From NCBI RefSeq assembly GCF_015163715.1, contig NZ_JADDUM010000003.1, positions 1 through 37,331 on the forward strand: 37,331 nt of DNA, read 5' to 3'. The position numbers and the translations under genes were made by a program. Shown piece by piece: positions 9,364 to 17,423 of this stretch. A model generated the notes under the pieces. The model worked only from the letters and a program-made list of their open reading frames with translations, was not told where the DNA came from and searched no databases. Source of the stretch: Pseudomonas cyclaminis (GTDB lineage Bacteria > Pseudomonadota > Gammaproteobacteria > Pseudomonadales > Pseudomonadaceae). Every line of letters starts with the position of its first letter. The first letter of the stretch is position 1.

Positions 9364-9741
9364 TACCGGGATCACCGCTTGCAGGTTGAGGGTCATGCGT
9401 TGCCGATGCCGGGCGTAGCGCAACACCAGAAAGTGCGCCAACAGCACCACCAGTGACACGTTGAGCTGCCCGATCACGCTGATCAGCCCCACCCATTCCG
9501 TCACCAGTGCCACGATCAGTACCATGCTGGTCAACACCGCCATGCTCGGGCGGACCAGCGCCCAGTGATCCAGCGCCTTGAAATGGCGCAGTTGCCGGGG
9601 GCAGTTCAGCTCCAACACCCGCTGACAGTAAGGGCAGTCGAAGGGCTCTTCGATAGCGATGGCATTGAGTTGCCAAGGTTTGAGTTCAAACGTGATATCG
9701 CAATGGGCGCAGTGCCCCTTGATGCCGACGGCAGTGGTCAT
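9310..9741 (-). CDS. Small zinc-ribbon membrane protein, unknown function
   Basis: Predicted 143-residue protein. The first third has two CxxC pairs (GHCAHCD and FDCPYCQ) spaced as in a zinc ribbon. The middle has two hydrophobic segments (about residues 69-86 and 90-107), so it probably sits in the inner membrane with the metal-binding head in the cytoplasm. The ATG at 9741 has GGGGAGG seven bases upstream, which argues for a real gene. It converges on tatD with a 54-bp overlap. A 10-bp palindrome lies just upstream at 9764-9792. I do not recognise the family; it is probably a conserved Pseudomonas hypothetical. Confidence 0.75.
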   Translation of the reverse strand: MTTAVGIKGHCAHCDITFELKPWQLNAIAIEEPFDCPYCQRVLELNCPRQLRHFKALDHWALVRPSMAVLTSMVLIVALVTEWVGLISVIGQLNVSLVVLLAHFLVLRYARHRQRMTLNLQAVIPVLPIEQLARIACARLGQQ

Positions 9742-9763
9742 CGTCGTGCCTCCCCTGAATCAT

Positions 9764-9792
9764 GAATGAGTGAAATAAATTCTCACTCATTC
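9764..9792. promoter_or_regulatory. Palindrome upstream of the zinc-ribbon gene
   Basis: GAATGAGTGA (9764-9773) and TCACTCATTC (9783-9792) are perfect 10-bp inverted arms around a 9-base AT-rich loop. The site lies 76 bases past the chemoreceptor stop and 22 bases before the zinc-ribbon start on the same strand. There is no U-tract on either side, so an operator is as likely as a terminator. Confidence 0.45.
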
Positions 9793-9867
9793 CCGGGATC
9801 AAAAAAGGCACTCAGGGAAATCAAGACAAGCACTACATCCACAAAAGACCAATCCTACCCCGCCGCC

Positions 9868-11897
9868 CTACACGCGAAACGCGCCGATCAATTGCTTCAG
9901 CTCGATCACCTGCACCGAAAGCTGCCGGCTCGCCGCCTCGGTCTGATGCGCGCCCTGGGCCGCATGTTCGCCGGCCCGGTTGATTTCGACGATGTTCTGG
10001 TCGATATCGTGGGCGACGGCGGTCTGCTGCTCCACAGCGGCGGCGATCTGCTGGTTCTGGTCGACGATCATGCCGACGGCACCGAGGATATTTTCCAGCG
10101 CCTGCTGGACCTTTTCCGATTGGCCCACGGTACCGCTGGCCATTTCATGGCTGGTACCCATGGCCTTCACGGCTGCGCCGACACCGGCGTGCAGACGGCT
10201 GATCATTTGTTCGATTTCTTCGGTGGAATGCTGGGTACGCCGGGCCAGGGTGCGCACCTCATCGGCCACCACCGCGAAACCGCGCCCCTGCTCACCGGCC
10301 CGGGCGGCCTCAATCGCCGCGTTGAGCGCCAGCAGGTTGGTTTGCTCGGCGATGCTTTTGATCACTTCCAACACACTGCTGATGGCTTGGCTGTCGCTGG
10401 CCAATTGGTTGATCACCCGCACCGACGCATCGATCTCCGAAGCCAGCCGCGCAATGCTGCCCTGCTGGGATTGCACCAGGCCACGGCCATTGACGGTTTC
10501 GTCGTTGACGCTGTGGGCACTGCTGACCGCCGCCGCCGCACTGCGCGCTACTTCCTGGGCGGTGGCCGACATCTGGTTCATGGCCGTCGCCACCTGTTCG
10601 ATCTGCATGCGCTGGCCAGAGACCGCCTCATTGCTGCGGGCCGACACCGCTTCCACTTGGCCGGCCTGGAGTTCAACCTGGCTGACGGTGTGCCCGACGC
10701 GTTCGATCAAGTCATGGATTTTCGCCACAGTGCCGTTGAATACCTGGCCGAGATCACCCAACTCGTCACGGCTCTGGGCGACAACGTGACGGTCATGTCG
10801 CCGGCGGCCACCTTGTCCATCATCGCCCCCAGGCGGTGCAGGGTGGTGCGCGTCGAGGCGTAGAAGCCGGCGTACAGGTAGAAGATCAGCAGAAACACCG
10901 CCGTCAGCGCCGAGACCAGTACCACCATGTGCGTACGATTCTGCGCCAGGCGCTGTTCCAGTTGCTGCCCGAGGAACATCAGGGTGGCGTCATCGAGCTG
11001 ATAGGTCTGGGCCATCAATTGGCTGACGCTGTCGTAGAAAGCCTGCCAGGGTGCGTCGAGGGTTTCAGCCATCACCACTTGCTCTTCAAACAGCTCGCTG
11101 CCTTGCTTGAGGCTGGCGTTGCTGGCCTTCGCCAGACCGTCCAGCGCGGCGTGGGCGGCTGTGCTGGAGCCGAGGGCATCGTGCAATTTCAAGCCGTATT
11201 CGGCTTGGAGTTTTTCCAGCTGTTGCAGCAGCTCGTCAAAACGGGTGCTGGAGGAGGAATTGAGGAAGCCCTGGCCCAGGGAATAAGCGCCCATCGCCCG
11301 GCCTTCTCCCAAGACTTGGGTAACTTGGGGTGTGACACTGGTGATCAGTTCGCTGAGTTGGCGTAAATCGCTCTGAGAGTCGCGGCTCAAGCCGGATTGG
11401 CTGGCGATGATCTGGCTGAGCATCTGCGCCTTGTTGAGCAATTTGCCGATCAGCGCACTTTTACTCAGCAACGAGGTTTCCTGTTGCTGGGTCTTGAACG
11501 CCGCGATCAGCTCGTCGCGCTTGCCTTCAAACACGGTGACTTGCTCAGGCTCGGTGGCCATCGGGTTGAGGCCCTGCAGACGGGCGAGCACGCTCTGCTC
11601 CAAGGTGCCAATCCTGGCCTCCAGGTCTGCGGCCTTACCGGATTGGCCGAGGGTTGCGTTGATCTGCACTTGGTTATTCAGGGTTTCCAGATCACGGCGC
11701 AAGGCCAGGCTGCTACCAAGAAGATCGAGGCTTTGCAGTTCGACACGGGTGCCCTGGAACTCGCGCCAGGAATCACGCACCAGGTAATAGTTGGTCGCCA
11801 GCATCGGCAGCAGGAACAACACGCTGATCAGGCTGAACTTCATGCCGAAGCTCAGGCGATTCATCAGCGCAATGGCGGGATAGAGCAAGCTCTTCAC
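9868..11897 (-). pseudogene. Methyl-accepting chemotaxis protein, frameshifted after HAMP start
   Basis: Transmembrane chemoreceptor. The GTG at 11897 follows GGGAG. Residues about 20-40 are TM1. Residues about 41-322 are a largely helical periplasmic sensor of nearly 280 residues, long enough for a helical bimodular or similar all-alpha domain. TM2 is about 324-346, then HAMP. The signalling hairpin core is intact in the other frame ([21 protein letters not shown], then [14 protein letters not shown]). The frame breaks in HAMP near 10779: minus-strand TTGTCGCCCAG should probably be TTGTCGGCCCAG, giving [14 protein letters not shown]. The repaired protein is about 676 residues. There is no CheR/CheB-binding pentapeptide at the C-terminus. 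Synteny matches the P. aeruginosa PA4520 receptor. The ligand is unknown. The lesion looks like a sequencing indel. Confidence 0.87.
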
Positions 11898-12015
11898 AGG
11901 TCAACTCCCTTTTCTTTTATTTTTATTGAGGCGCAGGGCGGCGGCAGAAAGCCACTATTTGGCGCTCTGTCTGTATAGCTCAATTTGAAAGGGAGTTTTG
12001 TAACTTAAGGTTAAC

Positions 12016-12042
12016 GACAGGAGCGAAGGACTCGCTCCTGTC
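12016..12042 (-). terminator. Hairpin after ampE, possible terminator
   Basis: GACAGGAGCGA (12016-12026) and TCGCTCCTGTC (12032-12042) are perfect 11-bp arms with a 5-base loop, directly after the ampE stop codon. No clear U-tract follows on the minus strand, so this may be an attenuating or stabilising hairpin rather than a strong intrinsic terminator. Confidence 0.5.
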
Positions 12043-12048
12043 CGGGGG

Positions 12049-12885
12049 TCAAGGCAGCACAGTCCAGATGGCGAACCCGGCGTACCACAGCACCGCCGCA
12101 CGTAGCAGCAGTTCCCACAAGCGATCCAGGCTGTTGATGCCGTCTGCACCGACCACCGGCGGCGGGATTTCGGCGGCGACCAGGCCGACTTTCTCCACCA
12201 GTTGCGCGGCGCTGATGTCCCAGCTCAGCAACTCGTGAAGCATCACACGGCTGACCGCAACGAAGTTGCCCACCAAGGCAAAGCTAGCAGCCAGCAGACG
12301 CACCGGCAACCAGTCAAACGCGTGACGCAGCTGCCCAGCGCGCTCGGCCACCAGTGGGTTCTGGCTGTGTTCACTGGCCAGGGCCAACAGCCGATAGGCC
12401 AGTGCGGCGACCGGACCCAACAGGAAGTACCAGAAAATCACTGCGAAAAAGCTCTGGTACGCTTGCCATAACAGATGACCCTGGACGCGCTCCAGCAACT
12501 GCTCGCCATTGTCGGCGCCAATGTTGAGGTCGCGCTCGGCCACATGCTCGGCAGCTTGCAGATCGCCCCGGCGCCACGCATCGCGAAACGGCCCAAGCCC
12601 GGCCAACAGGTCGCCACGGCCCAGGCTGTAGATCACCACCAGCAGGTGCACCGGCAACGCCAACAAACCATAGGCCACCGGTTCCAGCACCAGCAGCAAC
12701 AATGCCAGCAACGCCACCGGCAGCAGCACCAGCAGGGCCAGAATCAGCCAAGGCTGCTTGCCCAGGCGCGGGCTCGATTCCAGCTTGGCCAATTCGCGCA
12801 ACCAGCCGCCATCACGCTGCAATCGCTGGCGCATGGCCGAGAACTTCTCGATCCACACCGCCAGCACCAACACCAGAAAACTCAT
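12049..12885 (-). CDS. ampE: Membrane signalling modulator AmpE
   Basis: Inner-membrane protein encoded with ampD in the ampDE operon, tied to peptidoglycan-recycling control of AmpC beta-lactamase. It has 278 residues beginning MSFLVLVLAVWIEK. Hydrophobic segments are at about 1-13, 46-90 (probably two passes), 145-170, 195-220 and the C-terminal end. The ATG at 12885 overlaps the ampD stop in an ATGA arrangement, indicating coupled translation; the longer upstream reading lies inside ampD. AmpE belongs to the CobD/CbiB-like family and its biochemical role is not settled. Confidence 0.92.
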   Translation of the reverse strand: MSFLVLVLAVWIEKFSAMRQRLQRDGGWLRELAKLESSPRLGKQPWLILALLVLLPVALLALLLLVLEPVAYGLLALPVHLLVVIYSLGRGDLLAGLGPFRDAWRRGDLQAAEHVAERDLNIGADNGEQLLERVQGHLLWQAYQSFFAVIFWYFLLGPVAALAYRLLALASEHSQNPLVAERAGQLRHAFDWLPVRLLAASFALVGNFVAVSRVMLHELLSWDISAAQLVEKVGLVAAEIPPPVVGADGINSLDRLWELLLRAAVLWYAGFAIWTVLP

Positions 12886-13445
12886 CGTGCGTGTCCTCCA
12901 TCCTGCAGAGCGCTGCGAAAGCGCGTCCAATCAAAAGCGGGGCCGGGATCAGTCTTACGCCCCGGGGCGATATCGCTGTGACCACAGATACGCTGTGGCG
13001 TAATACCGGGATAGGCGGTCAGCAACTGAAGTGTCAGGTCGATCAGCGACCTATATTGGGCGTCGGTGAACGGCAGGTCATCCGTACCTTCCAGCTCTAT
13101 GCCCAAAGAAAAGTCATTACAGGTTTCACGCCCCTCGAAACATGAAACCCCAGCGTGCCAGGCCCGGTCGATGCAGGACACAAACTGCGTTACCGCACCG
13201 TCGCGCTCAATCAGAAAATGCGCAGACACCCGTAGGTCGGCAATCCCTTCAAAGTAGGGATGTTCCGTGACATCCAGGCGATTCTGGAAAAACTCCTGCA
13301 CCTTGCCAGTGGCGAACTGCGCCGGTGGCAGGCTGATGTTATGCACCACCAACAGTGAGATCTCGCCTGCGGGGCGCTCGTTGAAGTTCGGGGAAGGGCA
13401 ATGGCGAATGCCCTGGCACCAACCGCTGGCGGGGTCCAACTGCAT
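12882..13445 (-). CDS. ampD: 1,6-anhydro-N-acetylmuramyl-L-alanine amidase AmpD
   Basis: Cytoplasmic zinc amidase that cleaves the peptide from anhydro-muropeptides during cell-wall recycling. Its loss raises the inducers of AmpR and derepresses ampC. It has 187 residues, the usual size. The start MQLDPASGWCQG at 13445 has AAGGA upstream; the open frame continues further 5' but into unrelated sequence. Zinc ligands are visible as the His of VVHNISLPP and the His and Asp of CGHSDIAPGRKTDPG; the helper motifs AHFLIERDG and WHAGVS are also present. No AmpC or AmpR gene lies in this window. Confidence 0.95.
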   Translation of the reverse strand: MQLDPASGWCQGIRHCPSPNFNERPAGEISLLVVHNISLPPAQFATGKVQEFFQNRLDVTEHPYFEGIADLRVSAHFLIERDGAVTQFVSCIDRAWHAGVSCFEGRETCNDFSLGIELEGTDDLPFTDAQYRSLIDLTLQLLTAYPGITPQRICGHSDIAPGRKTDPGPAFDWTRFRSALQDGGHAR

Positions 13446-13509
13446 ACAGGATCCTTGAACGTGACTAAGTGTGACCAGTATGCCGCGTTCGACCCCGCGG
13501 TTGCGATCA

Positions 13510-15657
13510 CTAGCCGCGATTGAGTTGACGCAACTGGTCCACCACCGCCGCCAGTGCCCGCTCGAACAGCGGACCATCGTCCAGGGTGTGCAGCGCGCCA
13601 CGCTTGAACGCCAGTGCAAGTTGGCCGACGCTTTTGTCCATGACTTTGAGCCCGGTGCGGCCGACGAAAACATAGGTGTTGGCCGGCGCCATGATCGCCA
13701 TCAGCTTGCAGCGCAGGGCATTGCCCTGATCCGGCTGGAACACGACCCAGCCACCAATCCGCATCTGGTACACCTTGAGCAGGTCCGGATCATCCGCCGG
13801 CAGCTCCTGGGCTGAATCAGGCGGCGTTGCGCTGAGCACAAAAGGGTCGCGCACTTCGATCAAGCCATCGACACCTTCGGGCGGCTGGACATGCAGGGCC
13901 TGCAAGCGAACAAAAAAATCCCGGGTGCTGAAGGGGTCGAAGGCCGCGCTGGTCAATCCATCACGCAGGGCCTTGAGCAAGCCCGGCAACTGCGCCAGCA
14001 AGTGGCCTGCGGCGTCGGTGTCTTGCGGCAGGCTCACACTCCAGATCAACTCATCCATGGTGCGCAGCGCTGCCTGCCACTGCACCGACTGTTCGCCGTG
14101 CTTGAGGCTGGCCAGCAACAGCACCTGGCTCCAGGCTTGTTGCAGAAACTGCACCACCGCTCGCGGTAACACCTTGCCCAACAGCCGTCGGTTGAGCACC
14201 TCGGCCACCCGTGCACGCGCCGCTTCAGTACGTACGCGCCCTTCTTCAGCGTCGCGGGTGTGCTGTTCAAGCAACTCGCGGCGCCGGCGCTCATCGGCGG
14301 TGAACGCGGTGAATTCGGTCAGCAACTGGGAAAAAATCGCCGGATCTTCGACAAACTCATTGAGCAAACGCTGGACCACCTGCTCAATGCGCAGGTACAG
14401 GCTGTCGCGCGCGTAGTCATCGACCGTGCTCCAGCCCATGGCGGTCGCCGCGATTTCATTCAACAGGCGCCGCGCCGGATGGCCGGAGCGACTGAAAAAA
14501 CTCTTGTCCAGCACCGCCACTTTAAGCAGCGGGATCTGCAGGCGCCCGATCAAGGCCTTGAAGGCGTCCGGCACAGTGCGGTCATTGAGGATAAATTCGA
14601 ACAGCAGGGCGATCAGGTTGATCACATCTTCGTCCGCTTCCTCCACCACCCGTGATTTGCCACTCTTGACGCTGACCCGCGTGAGCAATTGCTCAAGCTG
14701 GCTACGCAGGTCGAAATCATCCTCGACCTCCGGCTCCGGTACGTACTGCTGCAAATGTGACAGCAGCCGCAGCAGGTCGCGGGTGGCGATGGGCTGGGGT
14801 TCGGCGCTGGCCTCAAGGGTAGGCGACACGCTACCGCGCACGGTGGTCAACAGCGCCTGCAAGGCAGTGAAGGCTTGCTGGCCATTTTCGTCGACGGGTT
14901 GCTCGGCGCTTGGCTGTGTCGCTTCACGCTGGTAATCACGGGCGGCGCGCTCGCCGGGGCGGCGCGACGGCACGGTCTTGAGGTCCGGCAACACGCCGGT
15001 GGCGACCAGCAACTGGTTGGCCTCACCGTACAACTGGTCCGCGTCACTGAGTACGTACTTCTCAAACAGCTTGAGCATGATCAGCTTGACGCGGATCTCC
15101 ACACCCAGACTGCGCCCCGCACGCAGGAAAAACTCGCACAGCAGCGCCGGGCCCAAGGGATTTTCACGGTCATCCAGGTGATTGCCAAGCAAGGTACTCA
15201 AGCGTGCGGTCAGTTGCCCGAGCGCCAGCCCGTCACGGTGACGCACCCGGCCGAGCATGGCCTCAAGTGCAACGGCTTTTTCCAGCTCATCCTTGGATGA
15301 ACCTGGCGCCGCGTCATAGGACACCACCGGCACCATCTGCAGCTCGCCGCGCCCCGCCTGGCCCAAGCCGCCAAAGGCTTCGAACAGCCGCTCTATGAAC
15401 ACGCGCTCGAAATTCTTGCGTTTGAGGCGCAAGTCGCGCATGGCTTCAAAGAAAATATGATGGTCCACGTTGCTGCGGGCCTTGTCGGCCATCTCGAACA
15501 ACGTATCGTCGGCGTTATCGAACAACTCCTGCAGCCCCTGCTGCAACTGTTGCGCGGCTTTGTCGCGAACCTGCAGCAATACCACCGGCAGGCGCGCGAG
15601 CGGCGATGGCGTGGCGTGTGCCCTGTTGATTGGCACCACCTTTCCGTCATTGTGCAT
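13510..15657 (-). CDS. DUF1631 domain-containing protein
   Basis: A 715-residue mostly helical cytoplasmic protein with no signal peptide or membrane segment. The start MHNDGKVVPINRAHA at 15657 has AGGAGG five bases upstream. The body is charged and repetitive in helices, and the C-terminal part (about 600-700, LKVYQMRIGGWVVFQPD and NTYVFVGRTGLKVMDKS) looks like a small beta-rich module. I assign DUF1631 from its location (between ampD and nadC, as PA4523 in P. aeruginosa) and its general look. The function is unknown to me. It ends 64 bp before ampD on the same strand, so some co-transcription with ampDE is possible. It is divergent from nadC. Confidence 0.8.
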   Translation of the reverse strand: MHNDGKVVPINRAHATPSPLARLPVVLLQVRDKAAQQLQQGLQELFDNADDTLFEMADKARSNVDHHIFFEAMRDLRLKRKNFERVFIERLFEAFGGLGQAGRGELQMVPVVSYDAAPGSSKDELEKAVALEAMLGRVRHRDGLALGQLTARLSTLLGNHLDDRENPLGPALLCEFFLRAGRSLGVEIRVKLIMLKLFEKYVLSDADQLYGEANQLLVATGVLPDLKTVPSRRPGERAARDYQREATQPSAEQPVDENGQQAFTALQALLTTVRGSVSPTLEASAEPQPIATRDLLRLLSHLQQYVPEPEVEDDFDLRSQLEQLLTRVSVKSGKSRVVEEADEDVINLIALLFEFILNDRTVPDAFKALIGRLQIPLLKVAVLDKSFFSRSGHPARRLLNEIAATAMGWSTVDDYARDSLYLRIEQVVQRLLNEFVEDPAIFSQLLTEFTAFTADERRRRELLEQHTRDAEEGRVRTEAARARVAEVLNRRLLGKVLPRAVVQFLQQAWSQVLLLASLKHGEQSVQWQAALRTMDELIWSVSLPQDTDAAGHLLAQLPGLLKALRDGLTSAAFDPFSTRDFFVRLQALHVQPPEGVDGLIEVRDPFVLSATPPDSAQELPADDPDLLKVYQMRIGGWVVFQPDQGNALRCKLMAIMAPANTYVFVGRTGLKVMDKSVGQLALAFKRGALHTLDDGPLFERALAAVVDQLRQLNRG

Positions 15658-15860
15658 CCAGGCCTCCTGAAACGGCGGTATTGGTTGGGAACGATCGGGG
15701 GCAGGCCCATGAGGCGCTGTCGAAACCGGTAATCACCAGGACGTCAAAGCTATGACGCCAATTGCAAGGCGCGAGATTATCTTGCAAATGAGCCCCGTTG
15801 CGCCAGCAAACTCTGACATTGCGCGGTAAATCAGCGGTGAGCCTGGGTTCAAATGCACGC

Positions 15861-15878
15861 TGCCCCTATAATCGGGGC
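15861..15878 (+). promoter_or_regulatory. Candidate nadC promoter, -10 inside a dyad
   Basis: TATAAT at 15867-15872 is a perfect -10 box, 27 bases before the nadC ATG. It is framed by TGCCCC and GGGGCA, a 6-bp inverted repeat. The expected -35 position has no good TTGACA match, so the promoter may depend on an activator, or the dyad may be a repressor site. Confidence 0.5.
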
Positions 15879-15899
15879 ACTTTGTTTGTGGAGCCTGTT

Positions 15900-16748
15900 A
15901 TGCCGAATCTCCGTCTTGCCGACCTCACCGCCGAAATCGAAGCCAACGTGCGCCGTGCACTGCTGGAAGACATCGGCAGCGGCGACATCACCGCGCAGTT
16001 GATCCCGACCGAACGCCTGGCCACGGCCACCATCATTACCCGCGATAGCGCTGTCATTGCTGGTACGGCCTGGGTGGACGCAGTGTTCCGCCAACTGGAT
16101 CCAAGGGTCGCCGTACACTGGCAAGTGGCCGACGGCGAACGGGTCAGCCCCAACCAAGCCCTGTTCCACCTCGAAGGCCCGGCACGCTCGCTGCTCAGCG
16201 GCGAACGCTCTGCCCTGAACTTCCTGCAGTTGCTGTCCGGAGTCGCCACGCGCGCGCGGTTCCTCGCAGATTTTGTTGCCAGCACCCAGGTCAAGCTGCT
16301 GGACACCCGCAAAACCCTGCCCGGCCTGCGCCTGGCGCAGAAATACGCCGTGACCTGCGGCGGCTGCCACAACCACCGCATCGGTTTGTATGACGCGTTT
16401 CTGATCAAGGAAAACCATATCGCGGCCTGCGGTGGTATCGCCCAAGCCATTACTGCCGCCCACAAGATCGCACCCGGCAAGCCGGTGGAAATCGAAGTGG
16501 AAAGCCTGGAAGAACTGCGCGAAGCACTGGCGGCGGGCGCCGACATCATCATGCTTGATGAGTTGAGCCTGGAGGATATGCGTGAAGCCGTGCGCCTGAA
16601 CGGCGGCAAGGCGAAGCTGGAAGCCAGCGGCGGAATCAATGAAAGCACGCTGCTGCCCATCGCCGAAACCGGCGTGGATTACATCTCCATCGGAGCGATG
16701 ACCAAGGATGTGAAGGCGGTGGATTTGTCGATGCGCCTCAGTATATGA
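15900..16748 (+). CDS. nadC: Nicotinate-nucleotide pyrophosphorylase (carboxylating) NadC
   Basis: Quinolinate phosphoribosyltransferase: quinolinate plus PRPP gives nicotinate mononucleotide, CO2 and pyrophosphate, the third step of de novo NAD synthesis. It has 282 residues. The start [14 protein letters not shown] has GGAG upstream. Family motifs are clear: [10 protein letters not shown], the active-site block [18 protein letters not shown] with [32 protein letters not shown], and the C-terminal EASGGI and [12 protein letters not shown]. The ORF extends upstream without a stop but crosses the promoter-like region, so I reject that start. Confidence 0.97.
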   Translation: MPNLRLADLTAEIEANVRRALLEDIGSGDITAQLIPTERLATATIITRDSAVIAGTAWVDAVFRQLDPRVAVHWQVADGERVSPNQALFHLEGPARSLLSGERSALNFLQLLSGVATRARFLADFVASTQVKLLDTRKTLPGLRLAQKYAVTCGGCHNHRIGLYDAFLIKENHIAACGGIAQAITAAHKIAPGKPVEIEVESLEELREALAAGADIIMLDELSLEDMREAVRLNGGKAKLEASGGINESTLLPIAETGVDYISIGAMTKDVKAVDLSMRLSI

Positions 16749-16769
16749 GGCGCCGCAGGCGATAAGCGT

Positions 16770-16812
16770 CAAGCTGCAAGAGGCTATATGACCACTTACA
16801 GCTTGCAGCTTG
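16770..16812. repeat. Inverted repeat downstream of nadC
   Basis: CAAGCTGCAAG (16770-16780) and CTTGCAGCTTG (16802-16812) are perfect 11-bp arms separated by 21 bases. It lies between the converging nadC and DUF6388-like genes. It may be a repetitive intergenic element or a two-way terminator, although no T-run follows. Confidence 0.5.
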
Positions 16813-16828
16813 AAACATGCCGCTGCTT

Positions 16829-17134
16829 TTAAACGACCAGATTATTCATTTCGCAATACTCTTCCCAATCAACACCCAGCACCTCGGCCGCCTCTTTGTG
16901 CAAGGCCAGCCGTGCGGCTTCGAACTCTTCCGGTGTCGAGGTGTATTTGAGGGACAACTCCCAAGGCTGGAGACCCTGGCTCTCGGCCTCGTCCTCGAAT
17001 GCCCACTGGATCTGGTCACGCTGATCATCGGCGCTCAGGTCCTTGATCTCTTCTTTAAGCTGCGGCGTTTCCCCGATGTATTTTTCGAGGGCTGCTTGAT
17101 GCCGAACTTCCTGGGTCATTTCAGTCGTGGTCAT
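16829..17134 (-). CDS. Small acidic protein, DUF6388-like
   Basis: 101-residue acidic cytoplasmic protein with no cysteine-rich or membrane segment apart from one Cys near the end. It is rich in Glu and predicted to be helical, with motifs such as EKYIGETPQLKEEI and GVDWEEYCEMNN. From memory it resembles the Pseudomonas DUF6388 family; the function is not known to me. The ATG at 17134 has a modest AGAGAAC upstream. It converges on nadC and stands alone, with 168 bp to the tRNA-Thr. Confidence 0.75.
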   Translation of the reverse strand: MTTTEMTQEVRHQAALEKYIGETPQLKEEIKDLSADDQRDQIQWAFEDEAESQGLQPWELSLKYTSTPEEFEAARLALHKEAAEVLGVDWEEYCEMNNLVV

Positions 17135-17302
17135 GTCGTTCTCTTAGATCGAGGAATGGGGATGCATCTGGGTCATCAAGGTTGCGCAGATACAAAAGAG
17201 CGGGCACGAATGCCGACTCGCCTGGCCTTCAGAACCATTCTGGGATCATCTGAAAACATTGCCTTTGAAACATTGCATCTAAAACAAGCAGTAGTGCCTT
17301 TA

Positions 17303-17375
17303 TGCCCGAGACAGGAATCGAACCTGCGACCTTCGCGTTACGAGTGCGCTGCTCTACCAACTGAGCTACACGGGC
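17303..17375 (-). tRNA. tRNA-Thr (anticodon CGT), no encoded CCA
   Basis: Folds as a tRNA: acceptor GCCCGTG/CTCGGGC, D arm GCTC-AGTTGGTA-GAGC, anticodon loop CTCGTAA (anticodon CGT, Thr) and T arm GCAGG-TTCGATT-CCTGT. The general sequence resembles E. coli thrW. Oddities: the acceptor has a U6-U67 mismatch, the anticodon stem has A31-C39 and G27-A43 mismatches, and the 3' end reads GGGCA-TAA, so CCA is not encoded although both other tRNAs in the window encode it. It lies 48 bp after the pilin-glycosyltransferase-like gene. In P. aeruginosa a tRNA-Thr marks the variable end of the pilin locus. Confidence 0.88.
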
Positions 17376-17423
17376 GGTGGGCTAAAGCTAGCACCGCATC
17401 GGGCGTCCGGCAACTTACGCCCC

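Noticed and set aside
12016..12042. Strong intrinsic terminator after ampE
   Set aside because: The hairpin is perfect but no T-run follows on the minus strand, so it is kept only as a possible terminator.
13446..13673. N-terminal extension of the AmpD reading frame
   Set aside because: The extension covers intergenic DNA and the end of the DUF1631 gene, and the ATG at 13445 has a ribosome site and matches the usual AmpD length.
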